DNA of 64,000 nt from Pempheris klunzingeri. Its lineage: Eukaryota > Chordata > Actinopteri > Acropomatiformes > Pempheridae. The stretch spans positions 1,149,501 through 1,213,500 of the forward strand of contig NC_092030.1 in NCBI RefSeq assembly GCF_042242105.1, in the 5' to 3' direction. Positions 31,401-42,999 of the stretch are shown here, one piece after another; the first letter of the stretch is position 1, and each line of letters begins with the position of its first letter. Both the position numbers and the translations under genes were made by a program. Below the pieces are notes generated by a model that ran no database searches, had not been told where the DNA came from, and was given only the letters and a program-made list of their open reading frames with translations.

Positions 31401-32130
31401 TAATATCTTGTGCTTTTAAATGTTTCTGGCTCCTCAAACTGTCTGATTATTTCCAGGTTTACATGAAAATACAAGATGTTTGATATTGGACTGTATTTAT
31501 AACAGTAATATCACACAGGACCATGTGAGACGAGCGTCCGACAGCTTCAGAGGTGATTAGACAGATTAAACAGTGTTTGCAGAGTGAATATAAGTGAGCA
31601 GCGCTGCACTGAGACGCTGCTCGTCCCACACGGCTGATTTGTTAACGCCAAAGGACTCGGTGAAGGGTTTGAGGTTTGTACATGAGTACAACGGCCCCCA
31701 TGATCCACGTCTCTATCTGTTTATCAGAGTTCAAAAGTGTGCTTCAGTGTTCAGCAGTGCCTGGAGTTTATTACAGATAAAACCAGTTTAGAGCCGGAGC
31801 ACCAAGTCCAAACACTTTATGAAGCCAGGGACACAAGCACCACAGCACCCTCCTTACACGTCACACGGTGTCCCTGAGAGCAAAATAGGGACTTTATGGT
31901 CTAATTTTCACTGTATTTATTCTGCCTCCATCATTCAGTGCTGCGACTTTGTCAAAATGAGCTTCAGCAATCAAAGCCGTGAATGGGCCCTGATTAAGGA
32001 TCAAAGCCGAGCATTTACACTCCTGCACAGCTAATCAGAGGACGAGCGTTCAGTCAAATCAGCACATTTCAACATGACAGAGCCTTCATTTTCAAGCACT
32101 CGCAACCAGGCAGCGGCACACACTCAGTTA

Positions 32131-32184
<54 letters not shown>

Positions 32185-35100
32185 CTCACTGTTCCTCTCT
32201 GTTGTCTGTTTCAGATCGCCTGTTCTACATCTACACGTCAGGAACCACTGGGATGCCGAAAGCTGCCATTGTTGTGCACAGCAGGTAGGAAGGAGCTGAT
32301 GCGTGCGGCTTTCATGTGTAGAGTAAACACTGAGAGAAACACATGAGACCTGTTGGTTTTGTTTTGACTTATTTTACTTTCCTCCCTTGCCCTGCTCTTT
32401 CAGGTACTACCGCATGGCAGCCTTGGTTTATTATGGCTTCAGGATGACACCCGATGACGTGCTGTATGATTGCCTTCCACTCTACCACTCTGCAGGTAAA
32501 ACTATAACTGTGTGGAATTAAAGCTTAGATTTATAGTTCCAGTATGCAGCCATGTGAAGTTCCTGATAATGTTCAGCTTAAATGAACTAGTTAAAAACTG
32601 TGTCCAGTCCGAGGTAGTGATGCTGATGTTTACCTGTGTCTTTGAACGGCTCTTTTCAGGCACACATTTAGTTTTTGAACGTTCTGAATTTGCTCTGCTA
32701 ACAGAAAAGCCACAGACGAACAAGATCTGGTTTAACATGTGCTATTTTAAAGAAAGAAGAAGAAGAAGATGCATGCTGTTGCTTTTATATTTTTACATAT
32801 TCTGGTGCCTGATTGACTGGTAGATATAAAGAATTGGTCCAGTAGACGGTGAGCAAGCCACAGAAAGGATCCCTACAGAGAGAGACCTGGAAGATCCTTC
32901 TGGTTTAACCACAAACAGCCGTTATATCGCTCTCTGCACACACACCAGACTACATTCACTAAAACAGTCAGTTTGTCATCAGTCAGTTTGTGTTGTGCTT
33001 GTGTTGTTGTGTGTTACACAAATATTGTGTTGGATCCAGTCGAACCCTTTAAAACACACACAAGTCACAAACCTCACCAAACTAACTGATGTAGACGGCA
33101 GTAGAGCGCAGCAACTACTGTGTGAAATACCTGTTTTCATTGAAGCCAGCCTTCTGTGTCCCTGACAACTATGTCTTTGTGTGCAGGTAACATTGTGGGA
33201 GTGGGCCAGTGTATAATACACGGCATGACTGTAGTCATCAGGAAGAAGTTCTCTGCCTCGCGTTTCTGGGACGACTGTGTCAAATACAACTGCACTGTAA
33301 GCATGATGTGGAGTAGCAGCCACAATCTCACAGTTTCACTCAGAGTCTTTCCTGACGCTTTCTAATGATATATAATCTCAAGATTTAATGTTATTCTTCA
33401 GCTAATCTCCTTGAATCCCTTTTCATTACTATAAGCTTGGTATTAAGTCAGTAGTTAGTCAGTTCTTTGGCCCCTAACTTCTGTTTCCTCACCACGTCCC
33501 GCTCCGTTCTCCCCCAGATTGTGCAGTACATTGGTGAGATCTGCCGATACCTGCTGAACCAGCCTGTTCGGGACACGGAGCAGCAGCACCGGGTGCGCAT
33601 GGCTCTGGGCAATGGCCTGCGGCAGTCCATCTGGGAGGAGTTCATGAACCGCTTCAACATCCCCCAGATCGCAGAGTTCTACGGAGCCACAGAGTGCAAC
33701 TGCAGCCTGGGCAACTTCGATAACAAGGTGGGAAAGTGTCCTGCAACAAAGGCCCGATGATGCTTTTTCTGTTTGTTTGCTTAAATTGGCGTCATTGAAA
33801 TGAAGTACCCTCTTCTGAAAGCTGTAAGACTGCCACCACCCACTCAAGTCCTTCCACCGGGGAGATTCACATTATGTCCAAGTGCTTTTCTCTTTTCTGC
33901 TCTGCTCTGAAATCCTCTTCATTTTAAGCCCTCTGTTGTTCTTAAAACGTTGCTTGGACCATATCTGTCTTTCATTTTCTTCACGGCGCTGAGAGCTTTG
34001 TGGTTGCTGATATTTTCTGTTTGTGCTCTAGGTTGGAGCGTGTGGCTTCAACAGTCAGATCCTACCCTTCATCTACCCCATCAGACTGGTGAGGGTTGAT
34101 GAGGAGACCATGGAGCTCATTAGGGGACCCGACGGCGTCTGTATCCCCTGTAAACCTGGTAGGTTTACTGAACACACACAATAAACTCTAGGAGCATACA
34201 CGACTGCAGCAGAGAGCCTGTTGTCTCTGACTGAGAGTCCAGGGTTTGTAGATCCAGCTCAGCCAAAGAAAAGCCTGAATATGTTGAACTGGCTTGGTAG
34301 TCCAGCCGTCTGACGGAACTCAAACTATCCACTCTGAGGGTGAAAACGCCCCTCATACACTCAGTAACTCCTCTGTTCTCTGTTTAGGCGAGCCTGGCCA
34401 GCTAGTCGGCAGGATCATTCAGAACGACCCTCTCCGGAGGTTTGACGGTTATGTCAACCAATCAGCAACCAGCAAGAAGATCGCTAACAGCGTCTTCAAG
34501 AAGGGAGACAGTGCCTATCTTTCTGGTGAGCCTCACGCACACACACACACTGTAGCATTGTCAGAGTTATTCTCTGTTCTCCACACCGACTAACGGACTC
34601 TGATCTTCTGCCGCCGCTCACCAGGCGATGTGTTGATCATGGACGAGTGCGGCCACATGTACTTCAAGGACCGCACGGGAGACACTTTCCGCTGGAAAGG
34701 AGAGAACGTCTCCACGACCGAGGTGGAGGGGACGCTCAGCCGGCTGCTAGACATGAAAGATGTAGTCGTCTACGGAGTGGAAGTGCCAGGTAAAGTGATT
34801 ACATTCAGATTAGAAAGGTGTTTTGGTGAAAGCGGTGACTGCAGCGTGCACAGACAGATGAATGTAGATGGACTCTGGACTGTGTTTAATACCGTCCTGT
34901 CGTTATTACTGCTGCAGTATCTTGTCTTACTCTCGACTCAGTGTGACATGAAATGAATTATGCCGATTTTGAATGTCATCACTTATAAAGCTGAGGCTCT
35001 GCAGGCTGAGTGACACCAAGAACAAATCACAGATGCCACTTTGCAGCCGCTGTGATTAGATTAAGTAACGTTATTAATCGCCGAAGGGGGAAACTCGTCC

Positions 35101-36520
35101 GACAAATAACACGACACAGAGGACGGCCCGATCACAGCAGGCATGTGAAAGACACTTTCTGCTGGAGAGGACAAACTATCAGATATTCCAAAAAGACATG
35201 AGTGCTGCTGTAAAACAATGTGTTAATGTGTGGATGGTTTAAACGTGTGAAGATTCAGACTCTGACGTGGCCGTCTCTCTGTGAGCACAGGAGCAGAGGG
35301 AAAGGCTGGAATGGCAGCCATCGCCGACCCGGCTCAGTCCACCGACCTGGAGAAGTTTGTGAAGGACATGGAAAAGGCTCTCCCCCCGTACGCCAGACCT
35401 GTGTTCCTCCGCTTCCTCCCAGAGGTCAACAAGACGGGTAAACCACTCTTTTCATGCCGTTTGTCTTAAAGAATAAAGTCAAAAACATTTCAGAGGCTGA
35501 TATAGTTTTGTTTCTGTGCAAATGAGTTCAGAGCAGCGGTGTGACGGTAGTGTGCACCTCAGTACGTCTTCAGCAGAGAAGTGACCAAATGACAAAAATG
35601 TTGTTCTACATGTTTAGTTTTTCCAACTCTGACTGTAACAGTTGAAACACTCCCGTACTGACACACAGTCGGTAAGAAAAAAGAATAACGAATGCACTAA
35701 ACGTGTGCAATAGATGTCAGTATGGCTCCATCGTGAACATCGTCTGACCTGCTGATAAACTCAGGACACAATACTTTTATAGCATTAGTTATTTATAGCA
35801 CTGGTTCTGTCTTTGGCACCGTGTGACTTTGCAGACAGAGGCTGCTGCCTGAGCGCTGCAGGGAGAGGGACTCATCTTCTGTCTCGTTCTGCTTTCCTAC
35901 ACATCCGGATGATGCTGTCCTTAATGACATGTTTCAAGTGTTTCCAGAGGCTTCAGCTCAACGATGTTGGCTCTCCGTTTAATCGTTTGCTGGGGAAGGC
36001 AATCGAGAACCGAATCAAATCAAAATCAAAGGCCTCTAATGCTTTTTCTCACAGTAGCACGTTTCACAACAGTGAGGTCAGACTCGTGTGGCATAGAGCG
36101 AGGGGAGCAGTCCAAAGTCTGGGCTATTTCCATTTCCACTGGGGTGAAAGCAACACATATACAAGTAGTGGACAGATACAGGCTGTTTTGAAGGTGATTG
36201 TTTTGGCCACAGAACGTCCTGTAGCGAAGGGTTCGAGCAGCATCACGGCTCCAGCTTGTGAAGGAGCTCTGATTTAGACCGTGAACACTTCTGACTGAAC
36301 AGTGGTGTGTGTTGGTGGCAGTCAGACAGTAAATTCTTACATAATGTTTCCTTTTCTTTCAGGAACGTTTAAGTTTCAGAAGATGGAGCTGCGTCGGGAC
36401 AGCTTTGACCCCAGCGTGGTCTCAGACAGACTGTACTTCCTGGACTCCAGCAGAGGGCGCTATGTGCAGCTGGACGAGGAGACTTACCGCTCCATACTGT
36501 CAGGGAAACACAAATTGTGA
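25235..36520 (+). CDS. slc27a4: Long-chain fatty acid transport protein 4 (FATP4, very-long-chain acyl-CoA synthetase)
   Basis: Thirteen coding exons join in frame: 25235-25395, 27968-28178, 28438-28621, 29630-29788, 32215-32284, 32404-32495, 33187-33296, 33518-33727, 34032-34158, 34388-34525, 34625-34789, 35291-35437 and 36363-36520. The product is 643 residues, the same length as I recall for human FATP4. Residues about 5-45 are a hydrophobic N-terminal membrane segment ending in YLGSGGW. The AMP-binding motif [19 protein letters not shown] is at about 243-261, [11 protein letters not shown] at about 382-392, and the FATP signature [15 protein letters not shown] at about 509-523. The enzyme activates long and very-long-chain fatty acids to acyl-CoA at ER and other membranes and so drives uptake. 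Nothing is truncated and the key motifs are present. FATP1 is a close alternative by sequence; endings such as LSGKHKL and the swi5 neighbourhood favour FATP4. Two adjacent ATGs (25235, 25238) make the first residue slightly uncertain. Confidence 0.95.
25411..25438. repeat. (GT)n microsatellite just after the slc27a4 exon 1 donor
   Basis: A GT run starts 15 bases downstream of the exon 1/intron 1 junction at 25395/25396. Confidence 0.9.
25440..27960 (+). other. slc27a4 intron 1
   Basis: No nested gene is recognised. The intron contains a run of 22 C at 26341-26362, a G-rich patch near 26500-26510 and AT-rich dispersed sequence. Confidence 0.6.
26341..26362. repeat. Poly-C homopolymer
   Basis: About 22 consecutive C. 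Its exact length may be affected by sequencing error. Confidence 0.9.
29789..32214 (+). other. slc27a4 intron 4
   Basis: This is the second longest slc27a4 intron (2.4 kb). It is AT-rich with no coding resemblance, and ends in a TG microsatellite (32133-32182) about 30 bases before the exon 5 acceptor. Confidence 0.6.
32133..32182. repeat. (TG)n microsatellite near the slc27a4 exon 5 acceptor
   Basis: About 25 TG units, followed by a pyrimidine tract and the AG at 32213-32214. Confidence 0.95.
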
Positions 36521-36541
36521 TGACCAGGCTGACCACAACAT

Positions 36542-36719
36542 GTACACACACACACACACACATTTACACACACACACACACACACACACAGATACAGAGA
36601 AGAAGACAATATTGTGTGACCAGGATATCAGAGTGCAGGACTTTGTCCCCACATACACAAATAATAAAAACTATAGCCATACACACTCCATATGCACCCA
36701 CAATCCAAAGCCAACACAT

Positions 36720-36777
<58 letters not shown>

Positions 36778-36833
36778 TGTATTACCGAAACCACTTTGCT
36801 CTTTAAAATCCCTAAAAACAGACTTATGCACGC

Positions 36834-36878
<45 letters not shown>
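36542..36878. repeat. Cluster of three (CA)n microsatellites
   Basis: CA runs at about 36542-36590, 36721-36776 and 36838-36878 begin 22 bases after the slc27a4 stop codon. Confidence 0.95.
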
Positions 36879-36881
<3 letters not shown>

Positions 36882-38986
36882 GCACCACTCCATCCATCCC
36901 TCCTGCGATCTCCCCGGCAACTCCTCTCGCTACCTCAGCAAACACGGAGAGGCACAAACCCAGTGACCAGGTCTGCTTGGTAACTTGAAGCCACCCTTCA
37001 TAGCCACACAGCCGCTGCCCACACCGGCCCCAGGCGGCCACGCGGTCCATCCTGGTCCACCAAACCCAACGTGTCGCTGGGGGACGCTGCTGGGAGGGGT
37101 GCCGAGTACATCCTGGCATCCAGAACGCAAACACTTGAGCCTACAGATAACCACGGACTTGAAGGATGCTGAGGAGGAGCGTGGATGCAGTGCGAAGAGC
37201 GAGTGGGACCACGGAGGACCTAAGAGGACCTAAACTGTCTCTCGGCTCATTGTCTCATTAGAGAGGCTGCTCCGTGAAAGACTGGAGCCTTTAACGTCGA
37301 CCACACCTGCACAATCAGCCCACAGTGACACACGCAGCTCTCCTCACTTCGTAGGGACACTTCCTCTCCCTCTCCGGTCTCCTCGTCTTCATTTCCAGCC
37401 TCGCTCTGCAGAGCTCGTCTTGAAAATGAGGAAAGGACACCAAAAGTTTTGTTTTTTTTCTTTTCTTTTTAAGGGAACAACGTGAGGATATGAGGGATGT
37501 TGGGAAGCCTTTGACATGAAATTAGACCAGTGGTTGAAGCTGAGAGATCCAAGTGCAATAGGACTCCAGCGTTAGCCGTGCAATAATCAGCCGCACCACA
37601 GGAGAGCTGATGTAAAACAAAGCTTTGTATTTAAATATGTCTGCATCACACCAAATATATTTAAGTTGTAATGCTTGTTTACATATTTAAGGAAGTTTTA
37701 GTAATTTATGTTGTTGTAGGAGCTTTCTCTTCTGTTGTAGTGCAAATGTTTCAGGTTGTTTTTGCTTTATGTTGATCCAAATCTGTGCGGCGTCAGTAGA
37801 TCATAAATGAAGCTGCAGTGTGCTTTTATATCAGCTGCTGGAACACAAAACATGTGATCGGACTGATTCAACCCTGGGATAAACCCGTCAACAGGACTTG
37901 GTCACACGTCTGCGTGGCTGTATTGTGCAGGTTTTGTCCACAAAGGTAGACGTTTCCTACGGTGGACTGTGTGTATGCTCTTCTAAAACACACGAAGAGG
38001 ATGTGACTGAAGAGGGAGGAGCACCAAATCACCCGATCGGCGAGGACTCGTGTTCTCGTCGTCATTCAGGTGCTAAAGAGGGACGTTCTGCGAGATTAAA
38101 GAGAGCCGAAAGATCCAAAGATTCAAAGGGCAGGAGAGGGGACGTCATTCCAGACGGGGAGCGGCGAAATAGAGCAGTAGAAGAAGAGAAACTGTGTGTT
38201 GTCGTTGGTGTTTTGTCTGTCGTTTGACATCAGAGGTTGTAGCAGCATGAATGAGCATCATCAACCACAAGCAGAGCACTGTGCCTTACTGTGAGTTCAC
38301 CTCCCAGATTCACAGGCCCTGGCCCCCCCACGTAGCGCCTCGCACGCCTCCCTGTGTCCGACCTTCGCCTCTTTCATCCAGCTTCTTCACCCCACGTGTC
38401 CGCCTCCACGCTCCACGGCCTGAATCTTTGGGAGCTCGTGTTTTGTTCAGAAAATGATCTGTGAGGATCCACAGCGGCGCCTTCGTCCTGCCCGGTGCAG
38501 GAAGAGAGTGTGTGGATGTCTGTGAGGCTGCTGTCATGTTCAAGGACCTCTCTTCCTTTCCTTTCGGCCCCCTCTGGTCTTCACTTGGTCCCCTCTGTAG
38601 CCGTAACTTGTCTTCTAGCCGTCTTGCTCGTCTCTTTGGTCTCGGGTCGTCTTCTAGGAGCCGTTCCCCCAAGTCTCCGGCTGCTCAGCACCTTTTACTT
38701 TACGCCTTTATCGTCTTTATGCCAAGTGGCCCGACCATTCCCCCCCTCTCTGTCCGGGACCCTCCACCCTTTAGTTTCTCTGCCGAGTCTGCTCCCCCCT
38801 GCTGTGCTAGTGTTTCAGATCCAACAGCAGCTCAACACCTGGTTGTTGTTTGTCCTGAGCTGCAGCCACACACTCTGTCACACTTCTGTTGCTGATGTTT
38901 GCTGTGTGTGTCTGCTGTTGATCATCCTGTGACTGTCTGACCACATCCCCCCCCCCGGTGCAGCCCGGCTGGCTGCTGCGTGGACG

Positions 38987-39017
<31 letters not shown>

Positions 39018-39705
39018 CGTCATGAGTTTTAGGCGACTTTGTTCTGTGCAGACCGACTCCTGACACGTTTAAACGGCTTTTCTGACTTTCTACTTTGCAC
39101 CCACTCCAAGAGTTGTTCTCTCCTCTCGTTTCCCCGTTTGTTGGAAGGAGACGGAAGCTGAGATTCCTCTCTGCTTTTAGTTCAGACTCTCTGTCTCACG
39201 TGTGTTTATTCTTTGATGATGAGTGTGAAATGTTCTCATGAATGTCTGAAGAAGCAAACCAGCAGCCGATGACGACGTTATAAAGTGATGTATGTGTCTA
39301 AGGGAACACGGTGTGGCTGCTGTGATGCAGCAGAGCACTCTGAATAAGATGTTCACTTCGGTTTTTGTTTTTCTAAATGAGTTTAAATTATTGTTTTTGA
39401 AGCAACTGTTAATTATACTTTGATTGTTTCACTGCTAAATGTGTTTGCTTTTGTTTTCTCTGCGTGAAGTCATAGCTTTGTGATTTTTGGTATAAAGAGG
39501 GGGTTCATGTGTGGAAGACAATCGAATGGCAGGTGTGTGTTTGTTTGTTTTTTTTTTCTAAAAGGCACCAGGAGGCAGTCGGGGGGGGAAACCTGCTCTG
39601 GGTCACACTGGTCCTAGATGTTGACCAGGAGCCAGTTTCCATCCCTAATGGCTAATAAATATTGTTTTGAGAAGTAGACCTCTAACAGCTGATGGTCCGC
39701 AGGGA

Positions 39706-39808
39706 GGGACAGTCTGTCTGTCTGTGGGACAGTCTGTCTGACTGTCTATAGGACTGTCTGTCTAACTGTCTGTGGGACTGTCTGTCTGACAGTCTGTGGG
39801 ACTGTGGA
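39706..39808. repeat. Minisatellite with a 'gacagtctgtctg' type unit
   Basis: About seven imperfect copies of a gggacagtctgtctg/actgtctgt unit in tandem, in the inferred slc27a4 3' UTR. Confidence 0.8.
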
Positions 39809-40820
39809 GGGTCTAGACACCAGTTTGACCAGAGGGGGGCGCTGTGTCCCCACTCAGCCTCCTGCAGAAAGGGGAGCGTCCAACATGTTTATTCTCTCCT
39901 GCACTGTCTGGATGAATAATGACATAACAAAGATGATTCCAGCTCCACTTTCTGGTGGAAATGAAACTGAAGGTGATACATTTGGTGTCTGTTCCTCCGT
40001 TTGTAAACCAAATTTAAAACAGATTTAAATGGTTGTATTGGTCTGCAGGTATTATGATCATTATTATTATTATTGTTAGGTTTAAATCACTTGAGTTTCT
40101 TTCACGTGTTTTCATCTGAGAGACAAATGACCATTCTCCAGATCCTCTGCATATTTTTACATCATCATTATCATCATTATTATTATTGTCTGACAGGTTA
40201 AACCAGGTTAATGGCAGCTCCTGACACACTCAGACTGAACATCAGTGAGTCCAAGGTGAAGTGAAGTTTATCAAACTGACGACCGCTCCCTCCTGATCAG
40301 ATGATCAGATGATCAGAGTCTCTGACCTCTGCGCTCACAGCTTTGTGACTCTGTGGAGATGATCAGCGAGCAGGCCGTGACTCTGGCTGAACAAATGTGT
40401 GTTCATAACATTTCTGCTCTAACTGTCCCTCACGCCTCTGATCAACATTTGTCACTCCGCTTTTTGCACTTTTGTTCGACTGTTTTTCCCGTCACGGTCC
40501 TCAGGAACATCAGGAGGAGAGTCCGAGACGAGACCAGTGTGTACACATCTGTTCATGTGCGTGAAAGGGTGTTTTTTTTTTTTGGTTTTGTTTTTTATTT
40601 TATTTAATTTTCTTGTGTCGTTGCACAGGCGGCAGCTCTCAGCTCGTGCAGAGTGTGTAGAGGAGGTGTGTGAGGTGTGCTGTGTGTGTGAGACACACAC
40701 ACTGATGTCCTCTTGTCCACTGAAGGCTGGCTGTGTATATCAAGCATTTCAACAAAATGAGATACGAGCAGTGCTGAAAATGGAAAATCATTATTAATAA
40801 AAAAACTATTTAAATGATCC

Positions 40821-42106
40821 ACTGGGCTCTGACTGTGTGTCTCTCCTTGGGGTCTGTCTCCACTTGGATTTGGACTCTATTAGTAACTTGAAACACACTG
40901 GGGGGGTTTCCTCTTCGATAACTTCCAGGTAAAATGTCAGACGTGTTTGGTGTTTCCGTAGATTAAATTCTGGGTTCCTAACAGTGACATTTGGTCTCAG
41001 AAGTGTGAGTGGACCCTCTGGGCAGTCGAACTACTAAAGATTCTGTCAAATTTACATTCAGGAAGATCTCATTTCAGTGTTGTGAAGAAGGAGCTTCCTG
41101 CATTCTCACTTTGGGGGGATCGAATGTTTAAAAGCACAAGATAAGACTAATGATCTAATGTTTTATATGTCGCCAACCAAACTCAACAGTGAGTTCTTGT
41201 GGGCTGTAAACACACCTCCCACCAAACCACCTTTCAACATCCATCAGGGCCTCTAATTTTAGCAGCACTGAGCTGCTCTGCTCACCTCAGAAACACCAGA
41301 GATCTTAAAGCGTCTCCATTAAGTGAACTGGTCAGTGAACGTCCCTCTGACTAATGTGTCTGTACTCGTCTGTGGTTTTTGGGACGACAAAGCAGAGAAA
41401 AACTAAACTCTAAAAAGAGCTTCATAGTGAACCCGTGAGCCTCGTCTCTTCCTGGAAGGTGTATGACTAGTTTCTCCTGTCGTGACACGAGTGATAATTA
41501 TGACTTTGCGTGTCTCACTGTGGTTGTGCAAACTTGTCCTGTTTTGCAAATATCAAACTTCAAATCGAGCCAAGAATCATTCTTCTCAGCAGTGGTGGAA
41601 AAGTACTGCACAGATCTGAAGAAGTTAATGAATCCTTTGATGCTTAAAGGACAGTTTGTTCCTGACACTTCTGAATGCAGAACTTTTACTTGTAATGGGA
41701 TATTTTTTTAATATTGTGTGCTTGCTACCTTTACTTGAGGACATTTACTCCACCACTGAATAAGATGACCCCTCTGAGTGCGTCCCTGCCTTTGAGGACA
41801 GCACACAAGCTTCAGCTGATGCTGAGAGACCACAAGCAGCAGGACACATGAAGCAAGCAGGACGTGAAGTGTGAGTCCACACATCCCCAACACTTGGCCA
41901 CTGTTCCCTGATCCCTGGCGGTGATTGGCTGACACCCAGGTGGGTGGATCAGGAGAAAAACAAACACTGCCACAGGCTCTGCCACTCTCTACCTGTCTGT
42001 CTGTCTGTCTGTCTCCGTCTGTCTGCCTACAGCTCGCTCCAGGCTCGGGCCACAGAAACCCTCTCTCAGCCTCCCGGTCCGTCCACCTTCCCCTCTCCGC
42101 GCGGCC
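40821..42106. other. Intergenic and 5' region of the ptgds-like lipocalin gene
   Basis: No coding exon was recognised. A MITE-like element occupies 41590-41758. The 100 bases before the lipocalin ATG contain a GTCT run (about 41996-42014) and a C-rich leader. I saw no clear TATA box. Confidence 0.5.
41590..41758. mobile_element. MITE with 'CAGTGGTGGA' terminal inverted repeats
   Basis: The element opens cagtggtgga (41590-41599) and closes with the exact complement tccaccactg (41749-41758). The interior has the typical aagtac and tttacttg motifs of a very common fish MITE, probably hAT-like. I could not identify a target-site duplication. Confidence 0.75.
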
Positions 42107-42352
42107 ATGAGGACCACGGCGGTTGCTGTTGTCATGGTGATGGTGTGCATGAGGATGGCACGTGCCGACGTGAAGCCGCAGAAAGATTTCAGTCTGCAGA
42201 GGGTGAGATGGACACACACACACACACACACACACTTCTAACTTCTGTTAATGTCCATCAGTGTGTTTGAGTCACTTTGATCTGAGTTCAGCAGGTTCTG
42301 GTCTCAATGTTTGTTGTCTGTCAAGTGACTCAACTGGTCAGGGACGTGGTGT

Positions 42353-42420
<68 letters not shown>

Positions 42421-42569
42421 CGTACAGCTATCTCTGTGAGAACTAATTTCAGACACTGAGGGTGAGAACACTCTTGTCACAGCTTCAGAGGGCTGTTTTA
42501 AGGTTCAGGTTAGAGTGAGAGGGCCGGTCTATGCAGTCTGTCAGTGAAGGTCCTCATAAGTATACAATT

Positions 42570-42636
<67 letters not shown>

Positions 42637-42756
42637 GCTGGGTCTTTTGAGGAGAACAATATTTTTCTAAACTATGTTGTTGTTGAAGCTGAAAGTCTTA
42701 AAGCATTATTTTGGTGCTAGTTAACATTAGATCAGTATTCTTTAGTTACAATATCC

Positions 42757-42817
<61 letters not shown>

Positions 42818-42961
42818 TCAGAGTTTGAGAACAGTGACTCAGTCGTTGTCCCAAAACAAACATTTATGGATTTAAGTCTCAAATTGTTATGATTAATAAA
42901 TTTGTGAATCCTTATTTTCCTGGTTTCCTCACACACACTCTCACACACACACACACACTCT

Positions 42962-42999
<38 letters not shown>

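Larger units (their letters stand above)
36521..40820 (+). other. slc27a4: Probable long 3' UTR of slc27a4
   Basis: After the stop, about 4.3 kb shows no conserved exon. Canonical AATAAA signals stand at 39654-39659 and 40796-40801; the latter is followed by a GT-rich patch and is a good distal end. CA microsatellites crowd the first 360 bases, CTT repeats lie near 38989-39018, and a GTCTGTCTGACT minisatellite lies near 39706-39808. Open frames around 38.46-38.93 kb in CT-rich DNA look accidental. Whether one transcript spans everything is inference. Confidence 0.45.

Noticed and set aside
33455-33847. 130-codon - strand frame
   Set aside because: It is the antisense shadow of slc27a4 exon 8.
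36517-37134. Open frames of 98-168 codons on both strands over CA repeats
   Set aside because: They are translations of dinucleotide repeats (Thr-His or Cys-Val strings) and not genes. The same applies to similar frames at 1-247, 10438-10728, 45416-45673 and 57253-57563.
38461-38932. Two overlapping frames of about 145 codons in the slc27a4 3' UTR
   Set aside because: Both come from the same pyrimidine-rich stretch in different frames, giving Ser/Pro/Leu-rich translations without domains or splice context.
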